Source: an uncultured Flavobacteriaceae bacterium
GTDB taxonomy: Bacteria > Bacteroidota > Bacteroidia > Flavobacteriales > Flavobacteriaceae
Direction of reading: 5' to 3'
Assembly (NCBI GenBank): GCA_947494825.1
Contig: CANLWN010000001.1
Span: 682,001 to 746,000 of the forward strand
DNA: 64,000 bases
The notes below the pieces were generated by a model that had not been told where the DNA came from, did not search any database, and was given only the letters and a program-made list of their open reading frames with translations. The position numbers were made by a program, and so were the translations under genes. Positions within the stretch are counted from its first letter, which is position 1; every line of letters begins with the position of its first letter. This document shows, one piece after another, positions 49,798-58,590 of this stretch.

Positions 49798-50671
49798 CTT
49801 GTTGGATTTGATCGGGAACACACCATTAGTGGCCTCCAAAGCGCTGAACCCGAACCCCAAGGTACAGTTATTCTTTAAACTGGAGGGGCATAATCCGGGT
49901 GGGAGCGTAAAGGACAGAGCGGCCTTTAATATGATCAAAAGCGCTTTGGAAAGAGGCGATATAAACGAAAAATCCAGACTGATCGAGGCCACCAGTGGCA
50001 ACACGGGCATCGCCCTGGCCATGATTGCCGGTATCTACAATCTTAATATCGAATTGGTAATGCCCGCTAATTCTACCAAGGAGCGAGTGCAGACCATGCG
50101 GGCCTATGGCGCCAAGGTTACCCTCACTTCGGCCGAGGTTGGCATTGAAGGTGCACGGGACTACGTAGAGACCAAGGTAGCACATGAGGATTTTGTAATG
50201 CTCAACCAGTTTGCCAATGACGACAATTGGAAATCGCACTACCAGACCACGGGTCCTGAAATTTGGAACGATACCAAGGGGGGCATTACACACTTTGTAT
50301 CTTCCATGGGAACCACGGGAACCATCATGGGGACCTCCACTTTTTTAAAGGAAAAAAGCAAGGACATACAAATTGTAGGGGTACAACCTACCGATGGGTC
50401 CAAAATCCCGGGCATACGCAAGTGGCCAGAGGAATACCTGCCCAAGATCTTTAACCCCAAAAAGGTAGATCGCATTATGGAGGTCAGCGAGGACGAGGCC
50501 GTGAAGATGGCCCGAAGACTGGCCAAGGAAGAGGGTATCTTTTCGGGGATGAGCAGTGGCGGGGCCGCCTGTGCCGCCGTGCGGTTGGCGGAAAGTCTGG
50601 AAAGCGGGGTCATCGTTTCCATTGTCTGTGACCGTGGTGATCGTTATTTGTCCTCCGGACTTTTTGACTGA
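49787..50671 (+). CDS. cysM: Cysteine synthase B
   Basis: 294 aa. PLP enzyme with Lys42 in NPGGSVKDRAAFN, phosphate/substrate loop EATSGNTGIALAM and GTTGTIMGTSTFLKE. It turns O-acetylserine and sulfide (or thiosulfate) into cysteine. EGIFSGMSSGGAACA is the C-terminal phosphate-binding region. Its end overlaps by 28 bases the convergent hydrolase gene. Confidence 0.9.
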   Translation: MSHSLLDLIGNTPLVASKALNPNPKVQLFFKLEGHNPGGSVKDRAAFNMIKSALERGDINEKSRLIEATSGNTGIALAMIAGIYNLNIELVMPANSTKERVQTMRAYGAKVTLTSAEVGIEGARDYVETKVAHEDFVMLNQFANDDNWKSHYQTTGPEIWNDTKGGITHFVSSMGTTGTIMGTSTFLKEKSKDIQIVGVQPTDGSKIPGIRKWPEEYLPKIFNPKKVDRIMEVSEDEAVKMARRLAKEEGIFSGMSSGGAACAAVRLAESLESGVIVSIVCDRGDRYLSSGLFD

Positions 50672-51465
50672 CCCAGTACCGTATCGATTCCATCGTGATA
50701 GGGGCGAAAATCAATCAGGTTATTATGTCCACCTCCTTCTATCGTATACATTCTTTTTTGTGGACCGGGTATAACTTCAAACAAGCGTTGTCCAGAGCCA
50801 TAGGGCACTACCCTATCGTCCGTACCATGGAAAATGGTAATAGGACATGTGACCTCCTGTACATAGCTATGGGATGGTAGTTTATATTTCAACAACCACT
50901 TCATCGGCAAAAAGGGGAACCGCTCCTGGGCAACATCCATTAGGCTATAATAGGGTGTTTCCAGGATGAGCTGTGCGGGTTGGTTCCCAGACGCGAGACG
51001 CGCTGCAACGCCGCTTCCCAGCGAACGTCCGTACAGCACGATCTGGTTCTCGTTATACCGTTGCATGAGATAATCGTAAAAACGCTGCGCGTCCTTATGC
51101 AGGGCCGCTTCGCTCAATTTGCCTGTACTTTTACCGTACGTCCTGTAGTCCATCACCAGAACATCATAGCCCTTCTCCATAAATAAAGGGGCGACGGTAC
51201 CCCAGCGCGAAAGGTCGCCCGCATTGCCGTGAAAATACAGGATTACACCTTGAGACCCAGGCTGTTTAAAATGGAGTGCGTTGAGTCTTGCGCCGTCTTC
51301 CGTGGGCAAAAAAAGTTCCTCAAAGTCCGACCTAAAAGTATAGCCATAATCTGCAGGCAGTCGCGTGGGTAAAAAAATAAGTTTTTCCTGAATAAAATAG
51401 AGCATAGTTAGCAATAGGCCTGGGAGGACAAGTAGGAGGATGACGGTCTTCCTAAGCTTCCGCAT
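50644..51465 (-). CDS. Alpha/beta hydrolase, BEM46/ABHD13-like (paralogue 1)
   Basis: 273 aa with an N-terminal membrane anchor (TVILLLVLPGLLLTMLYFI). Triad: Ser in LYGRSLGSGVAAR, Asp in IFHGTDDRVVPYGSG, His in GGGHNNLIDF. HFKQPGSQGVILYFHGNAGD is the oxyanion segment. It shares all these blocks with the gene immediately upstream, from which it is a tandem duplicate (14-base overlap). The substrate is unknown; membrane or lipid esters are possible. Confidence 0.85.
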   Translation of the reverse strand: MRKLRKTVILLLVLPGLLLTMLYFIQEKLIFLPTRLPADYGYTFRSDFEELFLPTEDGARLNALHFKQPGSQGVILYFHGNAGDLSRWGTVAPLFMEKGYDVLVMDYRTYGKSTGKLSEAALHKDAQRFYDYLMQRYNENQIVLYGRSLGSGVAARLASGNQPAQLILETPYYSLMDVAQERFPFLPMKWLLKYKLPSHSYVQEVTCPITIFHGTDDRVVPYGSGQRLFEVIPGPQKRMYTIEGGGHNNLIDFRPYHDGIDTVLGQSKSPEDK

Positions 51466-52327
51466 TGGTTCTTTTTGAAGTGTGTTTTACATGAATACTG
51501 GAGCCCTCCAGATTAACCGGTTTGGGCCTTGTGGTAATAATTTCATTGAGCATCCTATGGTAGGATTCAAAGGTGTTCAAGTTTTTGTGTCCGCCCCCGA
51601 TCACCGTATACAGCCTAGTGAGATGCGGTTTTATTTTGGACAGTTTTACGCTGGTCTTGTACGGTATGAGCCGATCGTCCGTACCATGGATGATATGGAT
51701 GGGGCAGTTCACGTATTTTAACCATTTGTAGGTGGGCATGGGAAACTTGATCAAAATGGAAAGCGGCATAAAAGGGATAAACTTCTTGGCCACCTTGCTT
51801 AAGCTGTAATAAGGTGCATCCAAGATCAGCATTCGGGGATTGTTCATGGAGGCCAATTTTGTGGCAAAACCAGAACCCAGGGAACGCCCGTACAGAATAA
51901 TATATTTTTCCGCAACACTTTCCTTTAGTTTGTTATAGATGACCTGTAGGTCCCTTTTTATGGCCTTTTGCGTTCTGCGTCCAGTGCTCTTTCCAAAACC
52001 GCGATAATCTACCATGATGACGTCGTAACCGTGCCGTGTAAAATCTACCGCAAACTTCCCCCACCCCTTGATGCTCTTGGAATTGCCCTTTAGGTAAAAC
52101 ACCACGCCCTTGGGATGTTTGGCCTTAAAACGCAGCCCGTTGATTACTGCACCATCCCTTGTGGTTACATTATATTCCTGAATCTCCTGGTTCTCGTAAT
52201 GGAATTGAAAGTCCTTGGGCAATTTCTCAGGTTTGAACATGAGGAAATCCTGCAGAAAGTAGAGCAGAATACTAATGAGCAGATAGATGCCCAGTACGAG
52301 CAACAATATGAACAACCAAGTGGGCAT
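51452..52327 (-). CDS. Alpha/beta hydrolase, BEM46/ABHD13-like (paralogue 2)
   Basis: 291 aa from the ATG at 52327, at the start of a membrane anchor (WLFILLLVLGIYLLISILLY). A TTG further up is not needed. Triad motifs LYGRSLGSGFATKLAS, IHGTDDRLIPYKTS and IGGGHKNLNTF match the downstream paralogue almost word for word, and VMVDYRGFGKSTG parallels VMDYRTYGKSTG. The C-terminus has a basic tail absent from the paralogue. The genes overlap, suggesting co-expression. Confidence 0.85.
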   Translation of the reverse strand: MPTWLFILLLVLGIYLLISILLYFLQDFLMFKPEKLPKDFQFHYENQEIQEYNVTTRDGAVINGLRFKAKHPKGVVFYLKGNSKSIKGWGKFAVDFTRHGYDVIMVDYRGFGKSTGRRTQKAIKRDLQVIYNKLKESVAEKYIILYGRSLGSGFATKLASMNNPRMLILDAPYYSLSKVAKKFIPFMPLSILIKFPMPTYKWLKYVNCPIHIIHGTDDRLIPYKTSVKLSKIKPHLTRLYTVIGGGHKNLNTFESYHRMLNEIITTRPKPVNLEGSSIHVKHTSKRTNAEA

Positions 52328-52375
52328 GGACCTACATTTAGCTCCAATGTACAAAAAATAATAGTATAGCCATGG

Positions 52376-53158
52376 CTATTCGAACTCGAGGCGGTGTAAC
52401 AGCAAACCCGATCCAGGCGCCACATAGGTAATCTGCACCTGCGTATCCTCCTGCAAGGAGGCCTTGATCATATCCATGGACAGTTCTCCCCTGCCCAACT
52501 GTATCAGGGCTCCCATGATCATCCGAATCTGATACCGCATAAAACCCGCGCCCTGTACGTGCAGTGCATAAGACCTTTCAGGAAAGAAATTGGCCTTGAG
52601 CACCTTGTTTTCCCGTATTTCGCAAGAGCTTATCGTACGCAGCAGTAAGGTATTTGGCCTTGGCCGGGACGTATAGGCCTTAAAGTTATGTGTGCCCTCG
52701 AACAAGCGAGCGGCCTTCTGCATCAGTTCAATGTTGAGCGGGCCTATATGATTGGCCATAAAGGGTGCGCAATAGGGGTGGTTTTTTGCGCCAAAGGAAA
52801 ACAGGTAGATGTATTCCTTGCTCTTGCTGTGCTGAATGATATTGAAGCTATTGTCTACTTTGTTGATGTTAATAACCTTAATATCAGGAGGTAAGTTCTC
52901 ATTGCATTCATTCAAAAATTTAGAAAGGTCCGGTATGGGGGCATCCTCGATAAAAAGCTCAAAGGCCGCTTCCAGGGCCGATACCTTGGCATCCGTACGG
53001 CCTGCCCCCAGAATCTTAAACCGGGCCTCGGGCAGTACAAACTTCAAGGTTTTGGTTAGCATTCCTTCAATAGTCCTTTCCCCGGGTTGTTTTTGCCAAC
53101 CGCTATATCTAAACCCCAAAAACTGGATACGAACCAAATAACAATACCGATGTTGCAT
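52376..53158 (-). CDS. TruA-family pseudouridine synthase paralogue
   Basis: 260 aa from the ATG at 53158, which opens MQHRYCYLVRIQFLGFRYSG. The longer frame has no homologous content. The active-site block is ILGAGRTDAKVSALEAAFEL with Asp56 where canonical TruA has GRTDAGVHA, so the Gly and His around the Asp are replaced. C-terminal FMRYQIRMIMGALIQLGRG is standard. It should modify U38-40 of tRNA or a related site; the changed loop may mean another target. Confidence 0.8.
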   Translation of the reverse strand: MQHRYCYLVRIQFLGFRYSGWQKQPGERTIEGMLTKTLKFVLPEARFKILGAGRTDAKVSALEAAFELFIEDAPIPDLSKFLNECNENLPPDIKVININKVDNSFNIIQHSKSKEYIYLFSFGAKNHPYCAPFMANHIGPLNIELMQKAARLFEGTHNFKAYTSRPRPNTLLLRTISSCEIRENKVLKANFFPERSYALHVQGAGFMRYQIRMIMGALIQLGRGELSMDMIKASLQEDTQVQITYVAPGSGLLLHRLEFE

Positions 53159-53251
53159 GGGTGAAAATAAGGCTTGGCTAAAGATACGATGGCAAGGGTG
53201 CAAAAGACAACTTTTTGAATCGCTCTTTTGGTTTTTTTGTATTTTGGACAT

Positions 53252-53854
53252 ATGAAAATACTCATTATAGGGGGCCATGGCACCATTGGCAAAAAAGTAG
53301 CCCAGGAATTGGAAAAAAGACATACGGTCATCAATGCCAACCGCTCTTCGGGAACTGAACGGGTAGATTTGGCCGATTCCAAATCCATCTTGGCGCTCTT
53401 TGAAAAAACAGGTAAGGTAGATGCCGTGGTCTGTACGGCCGGTGAGGCCAAATGGGCGCCCTTTGCCTCACTGAGTGAAGCCGATTTCTATATTGGGATA
53501 AAAAGCAAGCTCATGGGGCAGGTCAATGTGGTGCGCATTGGAAAGGACTATCTAAATCCCAAAGGGTCCTTTACGTTGACCACGGGAATACTCGCGGACC
53601 AACCTGTGGATATGACCACCAGTGCCGCCATGGTAAACGGGGGCATACACAGCTTTGTGAAAGCGGTTGCCCTGGAACTGGAAAATGGCTTACGGATCAA
53701 TGCGGTTTGCTCGGACCTGGTCGTTGACGCCTACGAAAAATACAAGGATTATTTTCCGGGACACACTCCGGTGCCCATGCACAAGGTGGTGAACGCCTAC
53801 CTAAAAAGTGTGGAGGGCAAGGTAAACGGTGAGGTTATCCGGTTGGTGGAATAG
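53252..53854 (+). CDS. Short-chain dehydrogenase/reductase
   Basis: 200 aa from ATG 53252, eight codons inside the longer frame. The NAD(P)-binding loop is IIGGHGTIGKKVAQ and the later NRSSGTERVDLAD defines the adenosine pocket. The usual Tyr-x-x-x-Lys is not clear (TTSAAMVNGGIHSFVKAVA sits at its position), so activity may be atypical. It is divergent from the TruA gene. Confidence 0.8.
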   Translation: MKILIIGGHGTIGKKVAQELEKRHTVINANRSSGTERVDLADSKSILALFEKTGKVDAVVCTAGEAKWAPFASLSEADFYIGIKSKLMGQVNVVRIGKDYLNPKGSFTLTTGILADQPVDMTTSAAMVNGGIHSFVKAVALELENGLRINAVCSDLVVDAYEKYKDYFPGHTPVPMHKVVNAYLKSVEGKVNGEVIRLVE

Positions 53855-53925
53855 GTTTCCCTTAGAAAGTGTAACGATCGCTACTGAGGTACGTCTTATG
53901 AGTATCAATCTAAAAACAAAGGGTC

Positions 53926-55167
53926 ATGTCAGTAGCCTCCCCTCCCAAAAAACGCATCGAAATTGTGGACGCCCTGCGGGGCATAGCCTTGGCAGGTATT
54001 GTCATTGTCCATATGGTAGAGAACTACGTAGGCGCACCCACGCCCGAAGGGGTTATGGATGCTACCCATGCCGGTGTAGCCGATTCCGCTGTCGATGTTT
54101 TTATAGGTCTTTTCCTTCGGGGCAAGTTCTTTGCGCTCTTTTCCTTTCTTTTTGGGCTTAGCTTTTTTATCCAAATGGACAACGCCAATGCCAAGGGTGC
54201 CCAGTTCGGAGGGCGTTTTTTATGGCGGCTTCTCATCCTCTTGGCCATAGGATATGTGCACCATCTTTTCTACAGAGGGGATATCTTGACCATCTATGCA
54301 CTGCTGGGTATTTTGCTCATCCCCTTCTATCGGGTAAAAAACAAATGGGTATTGGGGATTATATGCCTAATCTTTCTGGGTCTTGGACGCTATATCGTAT
54401 TTGCGCTTACGCAGGGTGAAAGCCTCTTTATGGAAACTGGGTTTGCCCCTGATAGCCCAGAAATCGTTTCCTACTTCGATATCATTAAGAATGGGACGCT
54501 GGGCGAAGTATTCTATTCCAACGGCTATCAAGGACATATCATGAAAGCCGAATTTCAATTGGGAATCTTCTCCAGGGCCTATCTCACCTTTGCCTTTTTT
54601 CTTTTGGGACTCTATGTGGGCCGACTCCAGTTTTTCCAAAACTTTTTGGATCATAAAAAATTGGTAAAAAAGGTACTGATCTGGTCCCTGATCCTTTTTG
54701 TGGTTTCACTTGCGCTATTGGCACTTATTTTCATGCAATTGGGCCCCGAGGTACAGTTTGATAACTGGTTGGCCATGGCCGGACTCACCGCCATTGACCT
54801 GAACAATATTGCCATGACCTTTATACTCCTTGCCCTTTTCACAATGGGCTATAGGACCCTCAGGGGCAAAAAATGGTTGGGCAGTTTTGCACCCTATGGA
54901 CGTATGGCCCTTACCAACTATGTGGCGCAGAGTATCCTCGGAACCTTTTTGCTCTTCGGTTGGGGACTGGGTTATCTGGGAGAGCTTCGAAACATCTATA
55001 CGTTCCTTATTGGACTGGCAGTCATTGCTTTACAAATGGCTTTCAGTGCCTGGTGGTTGCGGAATTTCCACTATGGCCCACTAGAATGGGTATGGAGAAG
55101 CCTTACTTATTTTAAATGGTATCCGCTTAAGAAATCACCTGCCCCAGCCGAAACTCAAATCGGTTAG
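53926..55167 (+). CDS. DUF418 membrane protein
   Basis: 413 aa with about ten helices. It opens EIVDALRGIALAGIVIVHMV and has FAPYGRMALTNYVAQSILGT in the C-terminal DUF418 part. Family function unknown; some members are linked to acyl or lipid export. It follows the SDR gene by 71 bases. Confidence 0.85.
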   Translation: MSVASPPKKRIEIVDALRGIALAGIVIVHMVENYVGAPTPEGVMDATHAGVADSAVDVFIGLFLRGKFFALFSFLFGLSFFIQMDNANAKGAQFGGRFLWRLLILLAIGYVHHLFYRGDILTIYALLGILLIPFYRVKNKWVLGIICLIFLGLGRYIVFALTQGESLFMETGFAPDSPEIVSYFDIIKNGTLGEVFYSNGYQGHIMKAEFQLGIFSRAYLTFAFFLLGLYVGRLQFFQNFLDHKKLVKKVLIWSLILFVVSLALLALIFMQLGPEVQFDNWLAMAGLTAIDLNNIAMTFILLALFTMGYRTLRGKKWLGSFAPYGRMALTNYVAQSILGTFLLFGWGLGYLGELRNIYTFLIGLAVIALQMAFSAWWLRNFHYGPLEWVWRSLTYFKWYPLKKSPAPAETQIG

Positions 55168-55315
55168 TGAAGGGGTTGTACACGATACATTTCACCACAG
55201 CTTTTTGAACATACCCAACATTGCCATCCGTTCATCGAATTTTTTAAAATAAAGGAAATCGGGTGGCGTTCTAAAACCCGAACGGGGGTTCCCCAAACCT
55301 TGAAACCTACTTACT

Positions 55316-55798
55316 ATGAAATTTTTGTTGCGGCTGCTGAATTGGAAACGGAGTTTGGTCCTTTCAATAGGAACTCTTGGGCTGTTGGTGCTACTTAATT
55401 TTTACGGTCTCCATACCAATAAGTTCTATTTTTTTAAATTCGACAATTATATCTTTCCGTTGTTGACCTTGGTACACTTTACCTTTCTGTATGCTATATG
55501 GTTCAAAATCAAGGAAGAGGAGATCGCCGATCCGCAAATGCGCAATTTAGAATATACACTCTACGTGATTTTCCTAGTGTATCTCTACAAAGCGATGGAA
55601 ACACTTTCCATTCTACTGAGCTATTCCGATTATGCCGATCATGTTATGCCCGTTACCTTTATTCCCATGGGGATTGCCATATTTGCGCTGTATCTTTTGC
55701 TCATGGGTCTTACCCTAGTGACCTTTGTACATCGAAAAAAAATAGTGGGCAGCTATAATTTTGAACAAATGAACCAACATTTTGATTCCTGGGAATAA
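55316..55798 (+). CDS. Hypothetical four-helix membrane protein
   Basis: 160 aa. Helices at about 10-28, 42-60, 80-105 and 115-140; the first is preceded by a basic NWKRS. No family is recognised. It lies 148 bases after the DUF418 gene, with no terminator between, and ahead of a double hairpin. Confidence 0.65.
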   Translation: MKFLLRLLNWKRSLVLSIGTLGLLVLLNFYGLHTNKFYFFKFDNYIFPLLTLVHFTFLYAIWFKIKEEEIADPQMRNLEYTLYVIFLVYLYKAMETLSILLSYSDYADHVMPVTFIPMGIAIFALYLLLMGLTLVTFVHRKKIVGSYNFEQMNQHFDSWE

Positions 55799-56223
55799 CC
55801 GGGGTTTGCATGGATAAAAAAACCCCGTGGAAATTCTTCCACAGGGTCCTTCCGTAAAAACAAACACAATTAATTTTCACCAACACTTCAACATTTGTTG
55901 AGCAACATCTATCCTTGGCTAACCCTTATTCAAAGAAGGAAGATGTTCCAAGCGCGGCTTTTAGTTGTAAAGGCCCCATCCGTAAGCTATTGTAAGGTTA
56001 TAGGTCCTTTCAACAAATTAAGCGATAGCGTATAACGTCCTGATCACAAAAAGGTACACTTCTATAAACTTTTTGTAAGGACTCTGTGAACTTTTCGCCT
56101 ATATAAAACAAGGGGGCTTGCCATCCCAACGAAATGGGCTGTTGGCAAACCCCGAGTAGCAGTATTTTTTATAATCCTGTGATATCCCTGTGATATCTTT
56201 TAACTTCTTTCGCATTAGAAATT
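55799..56223 (+). promoter_or_regulatory. 425-base structured intergenic region before the two-component pair
   Basis: No ORF of note. At 55801-55825 GGGGTTT pairs with AAACCCC, and at 55822-55847 ACCCCGTGGAA pairs with TTCCACAGGGT (one mismatch), mutually exclusive hairpins that could terminate the 55316 gene. A third hairpin at 56112-56153 lies 70 bases before the response regulator gene. Confidence 0.45.
56112..56153 (+). promoter_or_regulatory. Long hairpin upstream of the OmpR-type gene
   Basis: Outer arms GGGGGCTTGCCA and TTGGCAAACCCC pair with one bulge, and inside them CCCA/TGGG close on a six-base loop. A T-rich stretch (TATTTTTTATAATCC) follows. It could be a terminator for upstream reading or a structured leader controlling the two-component operon. 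Confidence 0.5.
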
Positions 56224-56922
56224 ATGAAGCAGATCCTTATCATAGAAGACGATCCCGAAATCGTTAAACTGTTGGAGATACATCTCACCGACCTTATCTA
56301 CCATACCACGAGTGCTATGGATGGTGAAAAGGGCCTGCAAATGGCGTTGGAGAACGATTATGACCTTATATTGCTCGATTTAACGCTTCCTATTATGGAT
56401 GGCGTGGAGGTATGTAAAAAACTGCGGCTTAAAAAAAATACCCCGATCATTATGCTTACCGCGAAATCCGAGGAAATAGATCGGGTCCTGGGACTGGAGA
56501 TCGGAGCGGATGACTATATCACCAAACCTTTTAGTATCCGGGAACTGCTGGCCAGAATAAAGGCCGTAATGCGGCGGGTTGACGTAAAGACCGATACCGA
56601 GACCAATTCCCAATCGCTTTCCTTTGAAAATCTGCATGTGGATGTGGAGAAGCGAAAAGTGTTGTTGAATCAAAAACGGATCGAGCTTTCCCCTAAAGAA
56701 TTTGAACTCTTGGTCCTTATGGCCTCCAACCCTGGCAGAAACTACTCCCGAACAGAATTGTTGAACATGATATGGGGCTACAATTTTGAAGGTTATGAGC
56801 ACACGGTAAATTCACATATAAATCGCCTAAGGGCCAAGATCGAGTCCGATATGGCCAATCCTACCTATATTCTAACCACCTGGGGTGTGGGGTATAAGTT
56901 TAACGAGGACATCGCGGTATGA
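56224..56922 (+). CDS. OmpR-family response regulator
   Basis: 232 aa. Receiver with acidic pair in LIIEDDPE, phospho-acceptor Asp52 (LILLDLTLPIMDG), Thr in MLTAKS and Lys in DYITKPF. A winged-helix DNA-binding domain follows (about 130-230: KRIELSPKEFELLVLMASNP, YSRTELLNMIWGYN, YILTTWGVGYKF). It overlaps the kinase gene by four bases, so the two are coupled. Confidence 0.9.
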   Translation: MKQILIIEDDPEIVKLLEIHLTDLIYHTTSAMDGEKGLQMALENDYDLILLDLTLPIMDGVEVCKKLRLKKNTPIIMLTAKSEEIDRVLGLEIGADDYITKPFSIRELLARIKAVMRRVDVKTDTETNSQSLSFENLHVDVEKRKVLLNQKRIELSPKEFELLVLMASNPGRNYSRTELLNMIWGYNFEGYEHTVNSHINRLRAKIESDMANPTYILTTWGVGYKFNEDIAV

Positions 56923-58412
56923 GCAAAACAGAAAAGACCCTGACCCCAAGACTGGTAAAGAAATTATGGGTAGCCTTTATCCTGATTATTGTGCTCATGG
57001 GCGCCTCTTATATCTTTATTACAGGCTACTTTGCCAATAAGTACAACCAGGCCACGGCACAACGGGTAAACGCCAATATTGCCGACCATCTCATCGAGGA
57101 GAAGTTCCAGAATGCGTCCCCATTTTTGGCAGATGGCAGCGTGAACAAAGCACTTTTTGGGGATGTGATGCACGATATGATGGCCGTAAACAGGAGCATT
57201 GAGGTCTATCTCCTGGACAAAACCGGGGAAATACTCTATTCCGTGGTCCTGGACCATAGCGAGAACGCCCCGGAGAAAACAGTATCGCTTGCCCCCATCC
57301 AGTCCTTTATTGCAAACAAAGGGCAGGAATATGTACTGGGGGACGATCCCAGGAATCCAGGGAAGCAAAAAATATTTTCGGCCGCCGCCTTTAATGTGGA
57401 CGGTAGGGAAGGCTTTATCTATATTATTTTGGCCGGAAAGGAATTTCAACTGATCAGTGAAAACCTGTTGGGGCAGTACTTTATGAAGCTGGGCATTGGC
57501 GCTACGGTGCTCACCATGATATTTGCCGCTGTGATCGGGATGTTGAGTATTTGGTTCCTGACCAAAAACCTTCGCCTTATAACCCGTACCATCCGCAAAT
57601 TTCAGGAGGGGGATTTGAATGCACGGATCGAAAATGCCGAAAAATCGGATATTGAGGTCTTTGCCCATTCCTTCAACGATATGGCAGATACCATTGTGGG
57701 CAATATTGACAAGATGAAATCCGTGGACCAGTTGCGCAGGGAGCTCATCGCCAATGTTTCCCACGATCTTAGAACGCCCCTGGCCATTTTAAAGGGGTAT
57801 GTGGAGACGCTGCAGATCAAGCGGGATTCGTTATCGGAGCAAGAGAAACAGGAGTACTTGCAGATTACACATACCAATATTGACAAGCTTTCCAAGGTCA
57901 TTGACCAACTCTTTGAATACTCAAAATTGGAGGCGGAACAGGTGACCCCTGAAAAGGAACCCTTCTCCATTACCGAGCTGTCGCACGACCTGATCGCCAA
58001 GTTCAAGGTCATTGCCGACAAGAAGAAAATAGCACTCGTACTGGACAAGCCGGAAAAAAACAGTATGGTATTCGCCGATCTGAGCTTGGTAGAACGCGCG
58101 CTGCAGAACCTCATTGAGAATGCCGTTAAATACACGGAGCCGGAGGGCAAAGTAACCCTTTCCATACAACCCACAGGTAAAAATATTAAGATAAGCATTG
58201 CCGATACCGGCGCAGGCATCCCGCTAAGCGAGCAGCCGTTTATTTTTGACCGTTACAAACAGGTAGATCCCTCGACACAAAAACAAGGTTCCGGGCTGGG
58301 TCTGGCCATCGTAAAGAAAATTATGGACCTGCACGAAACCACCATCACGGTTCTGAGCAGTCCGAGGGAAGGGAGTTCCTTTATTTTTAGGCTCCCCGCC
58401 TATCCGGTATAG
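56919..58412 (+). CDS. HAMP-domain sensor histidine kinase
   Basis: 497 aa. First TM (about 16-38), periplasmic loop to about 190, second TM (about 192-215) and HAMP. The HisKA phospho-acceptor is His282 in LIANVSHDLRTPLAILKGYV. ATP-binding boxes LIENAVKYTEPEGK (N), IADTGAGIPL (G1) and GSGLGLAIVKKIMD (G2) are intact. It pairs with the overlapping OmpR-type regulator. The sensed signal is unknown. Confidence 0.9.
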   Translation: MSKTEKTLTPRLVKKLWVAFILIIVLMGASYIFITGYFANKYNQATAQRVNANIADHLIEEKFQNASPFLADGSVNKALFGDVMHDMMAVNRSIEVYLLDKTGEILYSVVLDHSENAPEKTVSLAPIQSFIANKGQEYVLGDDPRNPGKQKIFSAAAFNVDGREGFIYIILAGKEFQLISENLLGQYFMKLGIGATVLTMIFAAVIGMLSIWFLTKNLRLITRTIRKFQEGDLNARIENAEKSDIEVFAHSFNDMADTIVGNIDKMKSVDQLRRELIANVSHDLRTPLAILKGYVETLQIKRDSLSEQEKQEYLQITHTNIDKLSKVIDQLFEYSKLEAEQVTPEKEPFSITELSHDLIAKFKVIADKKKIALVLDKPEKNSMVFADLSLVERALQNLIENAVKYTEPEGKVTLSIQPTGKNIKISIADTGAGIPLSEQPFIFDRYKQVDPSTQKQGSGLGLAIVKKIMDLHETTITVLSSPREGSSFIFRLPAYPV

Positions 58413-58448
58413 GATGGGAAATTGATTGTTGTGAAATGCAAGGGAGGT

Positions 58449-58568
58449 GTCTGAAAAGTGCCAAAAAATGGCTGATTGTCTCATCGAGCGCAGTCGAGAT
58501 GTCTGGGAAAACAAGAGTGCAAAAAGTTCTCGACTGCGCTCGAACGGACAACAAAATGCTTTTCAGAC
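58449..58568. repeat. 120-bp nested palindromic repeat element
   Basis: Perfect 10-bp terminal inverted repeats GTCTGAAAAG (58449-58458) and CTTTTCAGAC (58559-58568) enclose a perfect 16-bp pair TCGAGCGCAGTCGAGA (58484-58499) and TCTCGACTGCGCTCGA (58528-58543). It lies between convergent genes and may also act as a two-way terminator. CTCGACTGCGCTCGA-type repeats are common in Flavobacteriia. Confidence 0.75.
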
Positions 58569-58590
58569 CATCTCTTTTGTTTAGTGCGAT

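Noticed and set aside
53159-53323. N-terminal extension of the TruA paralogue
   Set aside because: No similarity to the family; ATG 53158 starts on the conserved first strand.
56964-57764. 266-aa minus-strand ORF
   Set aside because: Antisense to the HAMP histidine kinase; no domain features.
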